From contig DHVB01000078.1 in NCBI GenBank assembly GCA_002412425.1, forward strand, positions 1-56,188: a stretch of DNA of 56,188 nt. The letters run 5' to 3'. The position numbers were made by a program, and so were the translations under genes. The first letter of the stretch is position 1. Every line of letters begins with the position of its first letter. This document shows, in pieces, positions 43,186 to 53,386 of the stretch. The notes beneath the pieces were generated by a model, which worked only from the letters and a program-made list of their open reading frames with translations, had not been told where the DNA came from and did no database searches. The DNA comes from Bacteroidales bacterium UBA5219. Lineage in GTDB: Bacteria; Bacteroidota; Bacteroidia; Bacteroidales; ML635J-15.

Positions 43186-44529
43186 ATGGCAAAAAAGAAT
43201 GTAATTATTATCGGTGCAGCTGGAAGAGATTTCCACAATTTTAACACCTATTATAGACACAATCCAAATTACAATGTGGTTGCTTTTACCGCAGCTCAAA
43301 TTCCTGATATTGCAGGAAGAAAATATCCAAAAGAGTTAGCAGGTGAAGATTTATACCCAAATGGAATTCCAATTTATGATCAAAAAGATCTTGAAAAATT
43401 GATTAAAGACCTTAATGTTGATGAATGCGTGTTTGCATATAGCGACATCGAATATAGAGACATTATGAATATCGCAGCAATGGTTAATACTGCTGGTGCA
43501 AACTTTGTATTATTAGGTCCTAAAGCTACTTCAATAAAGAGTACAAAACCTGTAATTGCAGTAGGCGCTATTAGAACTGGTTGCGGTAAAAGTCAAACTT
43601 CAAGAAGAATTATTGAAGCTTTCATGGAATTGGGAATAAAAGTAGTTGCTGTGCGTCACCCAATGCCTTATGGCGATTTGAATGCTCAAAGAGTTCAAAG
43701 ATTTGCTACTGTAGAAGATTTGAAAAAACATAACTGTACTATTGAAGAAATGGAAGAATACGAACCTCATGTAGTTAGAGGTAATGTTATTTATTCAGGT
43801 GTAGATTATGAAGAAATTTTAAGAGCTGCCGAAAATGATCCAAACGGTTGTGATGTTATCCTTTGGGATGGTGGTAACAATGACTTCTCTTTCTACGAAA
43901 CAGATATGATGGTTACAGTAGTTGACCCACATAGAGCAGGTCACGAATTATCTTATTATCCTGGCGAAACAACTTTAAGATTAGCAGATGTTGTTGTTAT
44001 TAACAAAATTGATACAGCTTCTCCAGAAGGAATCCAAGAAGTTAGAGATAATATTAATAAAGTTAATCCTAATGCTATTGTTGTTGACGCGGCTTCTCCA
44101 ATTGCAGTTGACAAACCAGAATTGATTAAAGGTAAAAAAGTATTAGTAGTTGAAGACGGACCAACTCTAACTCATGGTGATATGACTATCGGTGCAGGTA
44201 CTGTAGCTGCTAAAAAATATGGTGCTGCAGAATATGTTGATCCACGTCCTTATACAGTTGGTAAATTAACTACTACTTTTGAAACTTATCCAGGAATTGG
44301 TAAATTATTACCAGCTATGGGTTACGGTGCAGAGCAAATAGCAGACTTAGAAAAGACTATTGCTAACACACCTTGTGATACAGTAGTAATTGCTACTCCA
44401 ATTGATTTATCAAGAGTTGTGAAAATTAACAAACCTACAGCAAAAGTTGAGTATGAATTACAAGAAATCGGACAACCTGATTTTAAATCAATTATTAAAG
44501 ATTTTGTTGCAAAATACGTTAAAAAATAA
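43186..44529 (+). CDS. COG2403-family P-loop NTPase (cyclic 2,3-diphosphoglycerate synthetase-like)
   Basis: This 447-residue protein starts with a Rossmann-like half (KNVIIIGAAGRDFHNFNTYY, ECVFAYSDI), followed by a P-loop domain: GAIRTGCGKSQTSR (Lys135), ILWDGGNNDF and VVINKIDTA. It is the family annotated as predicted GTPase or cyclic 2,3-diphosphoglycerate synthetase, widespread in archaea and anaerobic bacteria. The true bacterial substrate is uncertain. It is a lone gene with its own -7 box and a strong terminator, and its codon use suggests high expression. Confidence 0.88.
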   Translation: MAKKNVIIIGAAGRDFHNFNTYYRHNPNYNVVAFTAAQIPDIAGRKYPKELAGEDLYPNGIPIYDQKDLEKLIKDLNVDECVFAYSDIEYRDIMNIAAMVNTAGANFVLLGPKATSIKSTKPVIAVGAIRTGCGKSQTSRRIIEAFMELGIKVVAVRHPMPYGDLNAQRVQRFATVEDLKKHNCTIEEMEEYEPHVVRGNVIYSGVDYEEILRAAENDPNGCDVILWDGGNNDFSFYETDMMVTVVDPHRAGHELSYYPGETTLRLADVVVINKIDTASPEGIQEVRDNINKVNPNAIVVDAASPIAVDKPELIKGKKVLVVEDGPTLTHGDMTIGAGTVAAKKYGAAEYVDPRPYTVGKLTTTFETYPGIGKLLPAMGYGAEQIADLEKTIANTPCDTVVIATPIDLSRVVKINKPTAKVEYELQEIGQPDFKSIIKDFVAKYVKK

Positions 44530-44556
44530 TTTTTTCATACGCGAAATTTTAAAAAG

Positions 44557-44587
44557 AAAAGGGGCTGTTTTGATAGCCCCTTTTTTT
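44557..44587. terminator. Terminator between the COG2403 gene and PBP1A
   Basis: GGGGCT (44561-44566) pairs with AGCCCC (44575-44580), extended by A/T pairs, followed by a seven-base T run on the plus strand. The A-rich left flank lets it also serve the converging PBP1A gene. Confidence 0.85.
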
Positions 44588-44617
44588 ATTAGCTTGATTT
44601 TTGTTAGTTAAGAGTTT

Positions 44618-46969
44618 TTACAACTCGTTAAAATTTATATTTGTATGATTTCTGTTGTATTCTGCACAATCGGTTTCAACCGAAACTTCGTTTGGACGAG
44701 TAAATGTAGCTTTGCTATTATAAGGTAGTTTTTTGTCGTCAAAAACTTTTTGCATATATAGTCCCCAAATTGGTAATGCTAAAGAAGCTCCTTGTCCGAA
44801 AGTCATATATCTAAATCTAATACTTCTTTCTTCTCCACCAACCCATGCACCATTTACTAATTCTGGAGTTATTCCAATAAACCAGCCATCAGAATTGTTG
44901 TTGGTAGTTCCTGTTTTTCCAGCTATTTCAGAGTTTAAGTTATATCTAAATCGTAATCTAGAACCTGTTCCTTCATTCACTACACCTTTCATTAATTCAA
45001 TCATTAGATATGCGGTTTCTTCGCTCAGTGCTTGGGTTTGAATTTGTCCAAAAGTAGCTAAAACATTTCCATTTTGGTCTTCAATTCTTGTAACATAAAT
45101 AGGTCGGGTATATAATCCACCGTTTGCAAAAGCAGCATAAGCAGCAACCATTTCACTTAATAAAACTTCGGGTGCTCCTACGCAAATTGAAGGATAAGGG
45201 TCGATATGGCTATTTACTCCTAATTTTTTAGCAATGGAAACTACTGCTTCGGGTGAAAATTGTTTTAAAACCCAAGCAGAAATTTGGTTTAAAGATAATG
45301 CTAAGCCTGTTTTTAAACTTACCATTTCACTATCTAGCTTTGAAGTTGAAAATTTTGGAGTATAATACTCTTCAGCCGAGCCTTCGGGTAGTTTAAATGT
45401 AACTTCTACATTTGGAACTTGTGTGCAAGGAGAATATCCATTTTGCATAGCTAAACAATAAATAAAAGGTTTTATCGTAGAACCTACTTGTCGTCTAGAT
45501 TTAGTTACTTGGTCAAATTTAAAATGTTTGTGATCTATGCCTCCAACATAAGCTCTTACATATCCAGTTTTTGGTTCCATTGACATAAAACTGGCACGTA
45601 GGAATGTTTTATAATATTTTATTGAATCTAAAGGTGTCATTACAGTATCTATTTCTCCTTTCCACGAGAAAACTCTCATTTGTTCGGGTTTGCTAAACGA
45701 TAATTTTATAGAATCTTCGCTCATTCCGTTAGCTTTTAAAACTCTCCATCTTTCGCTTCTACGCATAGAAGCATTCATTATTTTTTCTATCTGATCTTTA
45801 GTTAAGTCATTCGTAAAAGGAGAATTTTTGTTATATTTTTGGTCTTTAAAAAATTCGGGTTGAATAGTACCGCCAATATGTTCTTTTACAGCCTCTTCTG
45901 CATATTTTTGCATTCTGCTGTCTATGGTGGTGTAGATTTGGAGTCCATCGCTATATATGTCATAGTTTTCACCATTAGGTTTAACATTTTTATTACACCA
46001 GCCATACGATGGGTCAGTATGCCAATTTATAGAGTCTTCTATATAATCTCTTTGGTCAATGTAGTCATTAGGCTGAGGTTCGGTAGCGCTTAGCCAAGCT
46101 CTTAAAAATTCTCTAAAATAAGTTGCAGAACCTATATTGTGATCAACTTTTTGATATCTAATACCTAATGGACATTGTTTTAGAGAGTCGTATTCTTCTC
46201 TGGTAATTTTTCCGTATTTTCGCATTTGATTTAATACTACATTACGGCGTTGTAGAGTTTCTTCTGGTCGTCTTAGCGGATTGTATAATGCAGGGTTTTT
46301 TGCCATTCCAACTAACATAGCCGCTTGTGTAATGGATAAATCAATTGGAATTGTGTCAAAATAAACTCTTGAAGCAGATTCAATACCAACAGCTAAGTTT
46401 AGAAAGTCAAATTTGTTAAAGTACATTTCTATAATTTCTTCTTTGGTGTAATTTCTTTCAAGTTTTACGGCAATTACCCATTCTTGAAATTTTCGATTTA
46501 CCATTTTAAATTTTGAAAGTCTTTCTTCTCTAGGGAAAAGCATTTTTGCTAATTGTTGCGAAATAGTACTTCCTCCGCCTTTTTTATTGCCTGTTAAAAT
46601 TCCAGAAAAGACTCTGGGTAAGGCTTTAAAGTCTATTCCACTGTGAGAATGAAATCTCACGTCTTCTGTAGCAATGAGTGCATCGATTAAATGTGGTGAA
46701 AGTTCATCATATGAAACGTTTGAACGATTTTCACGAAAATAAGTTCCAAGCAAGACTAAATCGCTCGAATAGACGCGTGAAGCTAAGTTTTCTTTTGGGT
46801 TCTCTAATTCTTCAAAGCTGGGCATATATCCTAAAACACCTTTTGATAATAAAAGGAAGTAAATAAACAGCCCAACAATAAAAATTCCTATGCATGTCCA
46901 AAAAGTAATTAAGAATTTTTTCGTAAATTTTTTAGAAAATGTTACCTTTGCATTTTTGTTTTCCATCAT
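44618..46969 (-). CDS. Penicillin-binding protein 1A (class A PBP)
   Basis: A 783-residue bifunctional peptidoglycan synthase. After a membrane anchor (about 19-42) comes the GT51 glycosyltransferase domain with EDVRFHSHSGID (catalytic Glu102) and GGSTISQQLAKMLF. The transpeptidase domain has the active Ser in VGSTIKPF (Ser497, Lys500), SLNQ and KTGTTNNNSDGW. It polymerises lipid II and crosslinks stem peptides at the outer face of the inner membrane. Met1 and Met2 are equivalent starts. It stands alone, divergent from topA. Confidence 0.95.
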   Translation of the reverse strand: MMENKNAKVTFSKKFTKKFLITFWTCIGIFIVGLFIYFLLLSKGVLGYMPSFEELENPKENLASRVYSSDLVLLGTYFRENRSNVSYDELSPHLIDALIATEDVRFHSHSGIDFKALPRVFSGILTGNKKGGGSTISQQLAKMLFPREERLSKFKMVNRKFQEWVIAVKLERNYTKEEIIEMYFNKFDFLNLAVGIESASRVYFDTIPIDLSITQAAMLVGMAKNPALYNPLRRPEETLQRRNVVLNQMRKYGKITREEYDSLKQCPLGIRYQKVDHNIGSATYFREFLRAWLSATEPQPNDYIDQRDYIEDSINWHTDPSYGWCNKNVKPNGENYDIYSDGLQIYTTIDSRMQKYAEEAVKEHIGGTIQPEFFKDQKYNKNSPFTNDLTKDQIEKIMNASMRRSERWRVLKANGMSEDSIKLSFSKPEQMRVFSWKGEIDTVMTPLDSIKYYKTFLRASFMSMEPKTGYVRAYVGGIDHKHFKFDQVTKSRRQVGSTIKPFIYCLAMQNGYSPCTQVPNVEVTFKLPEGSAEEYYTPKFSTSKLDSEMVSLKTGLALSLNQISAWVLKQFSPEAVVSIAKKLGVNSHIDPYPSICVGAPEVLLSEMVAAYAAFANGGLYTRPIYVTRIEDQNGNVLATFGQIQTQALSEETAYLMIELMKGVVNEGTGSRLRFRYNLNSEIAGKTGTTNNNSDGWFIGITPELVNGAWVGGEERSIRFRYMTFGQGASLALPIWGLYMQKVFDDKKLPYNSKATFTRPNEVSVETDCAEYNRNHTNINFNEL

Positions 46970-47061
46970 ATTAAAAATTTATGGTGTAAAATTAAATTTA
47001 TTTTTATTAATATGTATATAGTTTTTCTTTATTTTTACCCACAAAAATTTTAACAATTCAA

Positions 47062-49335
47062 ATGAGTACAAATTTAGTTATAGTAGAGTCCCCTGCAAAG
47101 GCAAAAACCATTACGAAGTTTTTGGGCGATGATTTTGTTGTTAAATCAAGCTTTGGACATATTAGAGATTTATCGAAAAAGAATTTAGGAATTGATATTG
47201 AGAATGGTTTTTTACCACAATATGAAGTTCCTGCTGATAAGAAAAAAATAGTTGCAGAGTTAAAAAAACATGTAGCTGATGCAAAAACAGTTTGGTTAGC
47301 TTCCGATGAAGACCGAGAAGGAGAAGCAATATCTTGGCATTTGAAAAAAGTTTTGAACCTTAAAAAAGATGAAGTAAAGCGAATTGTTTTTCATGAAATC
47401 ACAAAAGAAGCTATTCAAAATGCTATAAAAAACCCTAGAGATATTGATGAAAATCTTGTAAATGCTCAACAAGCTAGACGAGTTTTAGATAGGTTAGTAG
47501 GTTTTAATTTATCGCCTTTACTTTGGAAAAAAATAAAACCAGCTCTTTCTGCTGGCAGGGTTCAATCTGTTGCAGTAAAATTAATTGTAGAAAGAGAACG
47601 TGAGATTAATAATTTTGTATCTAAGTCTTATTATAAAATTATAGGTATATTTAAAGTTGATAAAAATACAATAAAGGCTGAACTGAATAAAAAATTTAAA
47701 ACTTTAGAAGAAGCTGAAGCATTTTTAGAAACTTGTAAAACAGAAGATTTTGTTGTATCTGACATAACAAAAAAGCCTGGAAAAAAATCTCCTGCACCAC
47801 CTTTTACAACTTCTACTTTACAGCAAGAAGCAGGACGTAAGTTAGGCTATTCTGTTGGGCAAACAATGAAGTTAGCTCAAAGTCTGTACGAACATGGTTT
47901 TATTACTTATATGAGAACAGATTCTGTTAATTTGTCAAATTTAGCAATAGGCAGTTCAAAAAAGGTGATAGAAGATACATTTGGTGCTGAATATGTTAAA
48001 ACAAGAAAATATACAACTAAAACAAAAGGAGCTCAAGAAGCACACGAAGCTATAAGACCTACATTTGTTGCAAACGAAACTATTGAAGGAACAAAACAAG
48101 AGCAAAAACTTTATGATTTAATTCGAAAAAGAACTATAGCCTCTCAAATGCAAGATGCACAGATAGAAAGAACTATAATTACACTTAATAATTCTAATGA
48201 TACTATTAGTTTTGTTGCAAGTGGCGAAGTTGTTGTTTTTGATGGTTTTTTAAAATTATATATAGAATCTACTGACGATGAAAATATGGACGAAACTCAA
48301 TCAATTTTACCTAAGGTTAAAAAAGGAGATAAAGCCATAGTTTCAAAAATTGAAGCAAATCAAAAGTTTGAGCAACCACCATATCGTTACACAGAAGCTA
48401 GTTTGGTAAAGAAAATGGAGGAGCTAGGAATTGGACGACCTTCAACTTATGCTCCAACAATTTCAACTATTCAACAAAGAGAATATGTGATAAAAGAAAG
48501 CCGTAGTCCAAAAACTAGAAGTCTTGTTAATTTAGTTTTAGAAAACGGTAAGATAGAGAAGAAAAAAGAAGAGGAAAAATTTGGTGGCGAAGCTAATAAA
48601 CTATTTCCTACTTCCATGGGAATTGTTGTAACAGATTATTTGGAAAATCATTTTGATAATATAGTTAGTTATGATTTTACTGCAAAAATTGAAGAAGAAT
48701 TTGATAAGATTGCAGTTGGTAAAATTGCTTGGAATAAAATGTTAGCTGATTTTTATGAAGATTTTTCAAAACAAGTTGAAGATAGTTTAAAAGAAAAAGA
48801 AACTACAAAATGGGAAAGAGAAATAGGTATTCATCCAGAAACAGGTTTACCTATTGTTTTGAAAATAGGAAAATATGGACCTTATGCTTCTATTGAAGGT
48901 GTAGAACCACCACGACATGCTAGTTTGAGAAAAAATCAAAATATTGAGAGCGTTACACTAGAAGAAGTTCTAGATTTATTTAAGCTTCCACGAAATGTTG
49001 GCACATACGAAGAAGACGATTTAATAGTTGCTATTGGAAAATATGGACCATATGTAAAAAATAATGGAAAGTTTTATAGTCTAAAAAAGCAAGACGACCC
49101 TTATACCATTAATAAAGAGAGGGCAATAGAAATTATCAATGAAAAAAAATCTCAACAAAAAGAAGCCTTTGGTCGCACATTTGAAGAAATGCCAGGCTTA
49201 ACTATATTAAAGGGAAGATATGGACCTTATATTTCATATGAGAAGAAAAATTATAGAATACCAAAAACTTATGATCCAGAAACAATGAGTTTGGAAGATT
49301 GTAAAACAATTATTTCTCAAAGTAAAAAAGTATAA
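47062..49335 (+). CDS. topA: DNA topoisomerase I
   Basis: A 757-residue type IA topoisomerase with the Toprim start LVIVESPAKAKTITKFLG, DEDREGEAISWHL, the active-site Tyr283 in GFITYMRTDS, and the C-terminal repeats without Cys4 zinc fingers: GKYGPYASIEG, GKYGPYVKNNG and GRYGPYISYEK. It relaxes negative supercoils. Its absence of zinc fingers and the KYGPY repeats are usual for Bacteroidota. Confidence 0.97.
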   Translation: MSTNLVIVESPAKAKTITKFLGDDFVVKSSFGHIRDLSKKNLGIDIENGFLPQYEVPADKKKIVAELKKHVADAKTVWLASDEDREGEAISWHLKKVLNLKKDEVKRIVFHEITKEAIQNAIKNPRDIDENLVNAQQARRVLDRLVGFNLSPLLWKKIKPALSAGRVQSVAVKLIVEREREINNFVSKSYYKIIGIFKVDKNTIKAELNKKFKTLEEAEAFLETCKTEDFVVSDITKKPGKKSPAPPFTTSTLQQEAGRKLGYSVGQTMKLAQSLYEHGFITYMRTDSVNLSNLAIGSSKKVIEDTFGAEYVKTRKYTTKTKGAQEAHEAIRPTFVANETIEGTKQEQKLYDLIRKRTIASQMQDAQIERTIITLNNSNDTISFVASGEVVVFDGFLKLYIESTDDENMDETQSILPKVKKGDKAIVSKIEANQKFEQPPYRYTEASLVKKMEELGIGRPSTYAPTISTIQQREYVIKESRSPKTRSLVNLVLENGKIEKKKEEEKFGGEANKLFPTSMGIVVTDYLENHFDNIVSYDFTAKIEEEFDKIAVGKIAWNKMLADFYEDFSKQVEDSLKEKETTKWEREIGIHPETGLPIVLKIGKYGPYASIEGVEPPRHASLRKNQNIESVTLEEVLDLFKLPRNVGTYEEDDLIVAIGKYGPYVKNNGKFYSLKKQDDPYTINKERAIEIINEKKSQQKEAFGRTFEEMPGLTILKGRYGPYISYEKKNYRIPKTYDPETMSLEDCKTIISQSKKV

Positions 49336-49436
49336 TTTTTACTTGGTTTTAGTAGAAAATAAAGGTAAAAATGCGAAATTTATGACGAAAACAATAAATT
49401 TTTATGTTTTTAATAATAAAAAATAATAAAAAAACG

Positions 49437-49465
49437 TTGGTTTAATGAAATAATTATTATTTTTG
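49437..49465 (+). promoter_or_regulatory. Promoter of the T9SS core operon
   Basis: TTG at 49437-49439 and TATTTTTG at 49458-49465 match the -33 and -7 elements, 18 nt apart. The predicted transcript starts near 49470, giving a 5' leader of about 200 nt before the PorP start at 49673. The rest of the interval 49336-49672 is AT-rich with no other clear element. Confidence 0.55.
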
Positions 49466-49672
49466 GGATTTGTTTTATGAAAATTAAAACAGAAAAATGA
49501 TTAGAAAAAAGTAAAAATGAAAAAATGAATTTTTGTTTTATGAAAGTTATTAACAATTTTTCATTAAATTAACAAAAAAATGTTAATAAAATTTGGAGAT
49601 ATAGAAAAAATGTATTTTATTTACAAATTAATAAAATTTACTTAAGTATTGAAAGTGATAAACAAGAATTAT

Positions 49673-50626
49673 ATGAGGAAAGTTTTATTGTTAATAGTAT
49701 TTTTCGGGAGTATTTTTGTTAAATATTCGCAGGCTCAGTCAGACCCACACTTTAGCTTGTTTGAATATTCTCAAAATATATATAATCCAGGAGCTGCCGG
49801 TAGTAATAATGCTATGTGTGTTACTAGTTTACATCGTCAGCAATGGGTAGGGTTTAAAGAAGAAGGACGTCCAGTTACTACTTTGTTCTTGTTTGACATG
49901 CCTATCCCAAGTCTTGATATGATAGGTGTAGGTTTAAACATTCAACAAGATATAATTGGCTTCCAAAAAGATTTGAATGTAAGTGCTAATGTTGCATATC
50001 GTTTAGAGTTGGATTTTGGAATGCTAGGAGTAGGTGTAGGAGCAGGTATAATTAATCGCTCTATTAATGGTAATTGGAGAACTTGGGGGTCTTTGATTGG
50101 GCAACCTGTTTATATTGACCCAACCATACCACATATGGAGTCAAAAACTGCTTTCGATCTTAACTTCGGAGCAACTCTTGTTGGAGAGAAGTTTTGGGTG
50201 GGATTATCATCAACACATTTGTTGAATCCAGTAATTAAGTTTGATATTGATAACCCAAGTTATATAGCAAGACATTTTTATTTAACTGGAGGTTATGAAT
50301 ATTCATTGCCAAATCCTTCTTTTGATTTGATTGGAACAGGAATGGTTCAATCTGATGGCTCAGGTTTCCCTGAAATTCAAATAAATGGAAAAATATTATA
50401 TAATAAATCTTTTTGGGGAGGTTTATCTTATAGGTATAATGATGCAATAGTACCAATGATAGGTGTACACTTAGTTAATGGATTAAGTTTTGCTTATAGC
50501 TATGATATTAGCTTAATCAAAATAGGTTCAAACATGTTGGGTTCACATGAGTTAATGGTAAGATATTGCTTCAACTTGTCTATGGATAAAACACCAGGAA
50601 GACATAGAGGGGTTAGACGATTGTAA
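49673..50626 (+). CDS. porP: PorP/SprF family type IX secretion membrane protein
   Basis: The frame is open from a TTG at 49649, but the ATG at 49673 gives a clean signal peptide (MRKVLLLIVFFGSIFVKYSQAQ), so I choose it. The mature protein is an outer-membrane barrel with the family start SDPHFSLFEYSQNIYNPGAAGSN and LHRQQWVGFKEEGRPVT. PorP/SprF proteins anchor or attach partners of T9SS at the outer membrane. It is followed by gldK after 51 nt and heads the operon. Confidence 0.93.
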   Translation: MRKVLLLIVFFGSIFVKYSQAQSDPHFSLFEYSQNIYNPGAAGSNNAMCVTSLHRQQWVGFKEEGRPVTTLFLFDMPIPSLDMIGVGLNIQQDIIGFQKDLNVSANVAYRLELDFGMLGVGVGAGIINRSINGNWRTWGSLIGQPVYIDPTIPHMESKTAFDLNFGATLVGEKFWVGLSSTHLLNPVIKFDIDNPSYIARHFYLTGGYEYSLPNPSFDLIGTGMVQSDGSGFPEIQINGKILYNKSFWGGLSYRYNDAIVPMIGVHLVNGLSFAYSYDISLIKIGSNMLGSHELMVRYCFNLSMDKTPGRHRGVRRL

Positions 50627-50677
50627 CCTTTTAAAATTTTTTACGTATAAATGAAACTTACTTAAAATAAAATAATT

Positions 50678-52336
50678 ATGAGAAAGTTACTCATCATCAG
50701 CGCGGTAATCATAGTGTCTTTAAGTAGCTGTCGTTATTATGGAAGTGGCGAACTGACAGGAATAGACAGAAAAGTATGGTACACGCCATATCCTTACGGA
50801 ATGTTGTTCATTCCTCCAGGAAGTTATCAAATGGGACCAAGCGACCAAGATGTCCCTTATTCAATGACTGCACAAAGCAAAACAGTTACTGTTCAAGGTT
50901 TTTGGATGGACGAAACTGAAATAACAAATTCTGAATACAGACAGTTTGTAGCTTGGGTGCGAGATTCAATGGCATTAACAGTTTTAGGTAAAGAAACCAA
51001 AAACAGTGTAGATTTTGGTGATATCAGTACTAAAAAATCTTATCAGCCGATAGATTTTATTATTGATGATACAGATGTTACCGAAGAAGAGTCTAATTTC
51101 ATTACAAACATGTATGAAAATGGTGAGTTTGATTTTGATGATTACGATAATTATAATTTTCTAGACTGGAGAGGTCCTCTAGATTATAATGATCTTGAAA
51201 TTAAAGGTATTTTAATTAAAAATGAAATTCCAAATAATTTCAATCAAACATTATATCTATTGCCTCCAGCAGAACTTTATCATTTTATGCGTCAAATCGA
51301 CTTGAATACAGATGCTTTGTATTATAGCTACTTCTGGTTTGACTATAAACAAGCAGCTCAAAAGCATACATTTAGACCAGGGGCTGATGGAGTTGACCAA
51401 GATTTTGCTCGTACTTTTAGTCGTGAAGGTGATCATGGTTTAAGAATAGGTCGTCACTTTAATCCTGAAACTGGAAATTATGAAGGAAAAATTGATGACC
51501 GCGAAAAACTTGATGAAGATAGACCTTGGGATTATTTTGCAGACAGAGAAATTAAAAATTACGATGGCAAAACAGATGCTGGTCGTCGTGGTGGAAGATA
51601 TAGTTATTGGATGCGCGAAAAAGTACACATTTATCCCGATACTTTATGCTGGGTAAGTGATTTTACTTATTCATATAATGAGCCAATGACAAAAATGTAT
51701 TTTTGGCATCCTGCTTATGATTATTATCCTGTTGTTGGTGTGAGTTGGACTCAAGCAAATGCTTTTTGTATGTGGAGAACAATGTTAAAAAATGCATACC
51801 AAAGAACAGTTGGAGAATATCATTTAAATGACTATCGTTTACCAACAGAATCAGAATGGGAATATGCAGCTAGAGGTGGATTAGACTTGTCTATGTATCC
51901 TTGGGGAGGTTTATATACTCGTAATTATAGTGGCTGTTTTATTGCTAACTTTAAACCAATGCGTGGTAATTATTATGACGATGGTGGAGTACAAACTTTA
52001 ATGGTTGCTACTTACGATCCAAACGAGTGGGGCTTGTATGATATGGCTGGAAATGTAGCAGAATGGACAAGCAATGCTTATGACGAAAGTGCTTATAGTT
52101 TTACTCACGATTTGAATCCTGATTATCAATATTATGCTCATCCAGACGACCCACCAGCAAAAAAACGTAAAGTAATTCGTGGTGGCTCATGGAAAGATGT
52201 TGCTTATTATATGCAAAATGGAACACGTACTTATGAATATCAAGATTCTGCAAAGAGCTATATTGGCTTCCGTTGTGTAAGACCTTATTTAGGACGACAT
52301 AGAGGTGACGGAACTTCTTATTCTCAAGTATATTAA
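50678..52336 (+). CDS. gldK: Type IX secretion ring lipoprotein GldK/PorK
   Basis: A 552-residue lipoprotein: the signal peptide ends in a lipobox (LSSC, Cys18), followed by a formylglycine-enzyme-like fold (MLFIPPGSYQMG, WMDETEITNSEYRQF, YRLPTESEWEYAARGG, YDMAGNVAEWTSNAY, VIRGGSWKD). It forms the periplasmic ring with GldN under the outer membrane. A long insertion at about 105-310 is usual for GldK. The order porP-gldK-gldL-gldM-gldN is that of the canonical T9SS core. Confidence 0.95.
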   Translation: MRKLLIISAVIIVSLSSCRYYGSGELTGIDRKVWYTPYPYGMLFIPPGSYQMGPSDQDVPYSMTAQSKTVTVQGFWMDETEITNSEYRQFVAWVRDSMALTVLGKETKNSVDFGDISTKKSYQPIDFIIDDTDVTEEESNFITNMYENGEFDFDDYDNYNFLDWRGPLDYNDLEIKGILIKNEIPNNFNQTLYLLPPAELYHFMRQIDLNTDALYYSYFWFDYKQAAQKHTFRPGADGVDQDFARTFSREGDHGLRIGRHFNPETGNYEGKIDDREKLDEDRPWDYFADREIKNYDGKTDAGRRGGRYSYWMREKVHIYPDTLCWVSDFTYSYNEPMTKMYFWHPAYDYYPVVGVSWTQANAFCMWRTMLKNAYQRTVGEYHLNDYRLPTESEWEYAARGGLDLSMYPWGGLYTRNYSGCFIANFKPMRGNYYDDGGVQTLMVATYDPNEWGLYDMAGNVAEWTSNAYDESAYSFTHDLNPDYQYYAHPDDPPAKKRKVIRGGSWKDVAYYMQNGTRTYEYQDSAKSYIGFRCVRPYLGRHRGDGTSYSQVY

Positions 52337-52414
52337 TATATAGGTGTGAAAATTGAAAAGTTTAAATATAAATTAAATTAAATAAATAGAGTATTAATTA
52401 AAAATTACACAATT

Positions 52415-53341
52415 ATGAGTTTTAGTGAATTTTTTGTAAGTAAGGGATGGAAGAAATTTATGGGTTTCATTTACGGTTGGGGGGCTGCAATCGTTATGGT
52501 TGGTGCATTATTTAAAATTGAACACTTACCTGGAGCTACCATAATGTTAACGGTTGGTCTTTTAACCGAAGCGTTGATTTTCTTCCTTTCAGCTTTTGAG
52601 CCACCTCATGTAGAATATGATTGGGGACTAGTCTATCCAGAATTAGATGGTATAGAAGAAAATTTAAATGTGCTTGATAAAAAAGCTGCTATTTCTTCAA
52701 AAAAATCTGCATTAGAAAAATTTGATGCAATGATTGAAAATGCAGAAATAACACCAGAACTTTTTGAAAAATTAGGACATGGACTTCAAAATTTGAACAA
52801 CACAGCAGAAAAACTTCAAGATGTTTCTGACGCAACAGTTGCAACAAATAATTATGTTGCTAATTTTGAGAAAGCGTCTGAAAAAGTTTCTAGTTTTGCA
52901 GATGCTTATGGAAGTTCGGCAGAAAGATTAAATGTTGAAGCTGATAAACTTGCTCGTACTTATGAAAAATCTGCTTCTGTAGTTGGTGATTCAGGCGAAC
53001 AATTAGCAAGTACCTATAATAAGTTGATTGAAAATATGAATAAAGAGTTGGAAATGTCAACTGGCGGAGGTAAAACTTATAATGAACAACTAAGTATAAT
53101 GAATAAAAATCTTACAGCATTAAATGCAGTGTATGAACTTCAATTACAAGGAACTAACCAACAAATTGAAGCAACTAAAGCTATGTACACTGGCTTAGAT
53201 GAGATTTTAGATAATATGAAACAATCTGCTGAAGATACAAGAAAATATCGTGAAGAAATAAGTAAATTAAGTCATAATTTGGCTGCAATGAATACCATTT
53301 ATGGTAATATGCTTTCAGCAATGAATTTTAAAGCAGATTAA
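52415..53341 (+). CDS. gldL: Type IX secretion motor protein GldL/PorL
   Basis: A 308-residue protein with two N-terminal membrane helices (about 14-34 and 41-61). The second carries a buried glutamate (Glu52 in LLTEALIFF), corresponding to the proton-pathway Glu of GldL. A long coiled-coil-rich cytoplasmic domain follows, with repeated Lys/Glu helices. With GldM it forms the rotary proton-driven motor. It lies 78 nt after gldK and 45 nt before gldM. Confidence 0.95.
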   Translation: MSFSEFFVSKGWKKFMGFIYGWGAAIVMVGALFKIEHLPGATIMLTVGLLTEALIFFLSAFEPPHVEYDWGLVYPELDGIEENLNVLDKKAAISSKKSALEKFDAMIENAEITPELFEKLGHGLQNLNNTAEKLQDVSDATVATNNYVANFEKASEKVSSFADAYGSSAERLNVEADKLARTYEKSASVVGDSGEQLASTYNKLIENMNKELEMSTGGGKTYNEQLSIMNKNLTALNAVYELQLQGTNQQIEATKAMYTGLDEILDNMKQSAEDTRKYREEISKLSHNLAAMNTIYGNMLSAMNFKAD

Positions 53342-53386
53342 TTAGAGGTTGTTAATTTTATGTTGAATTTCAAAATTTAAAAATAT

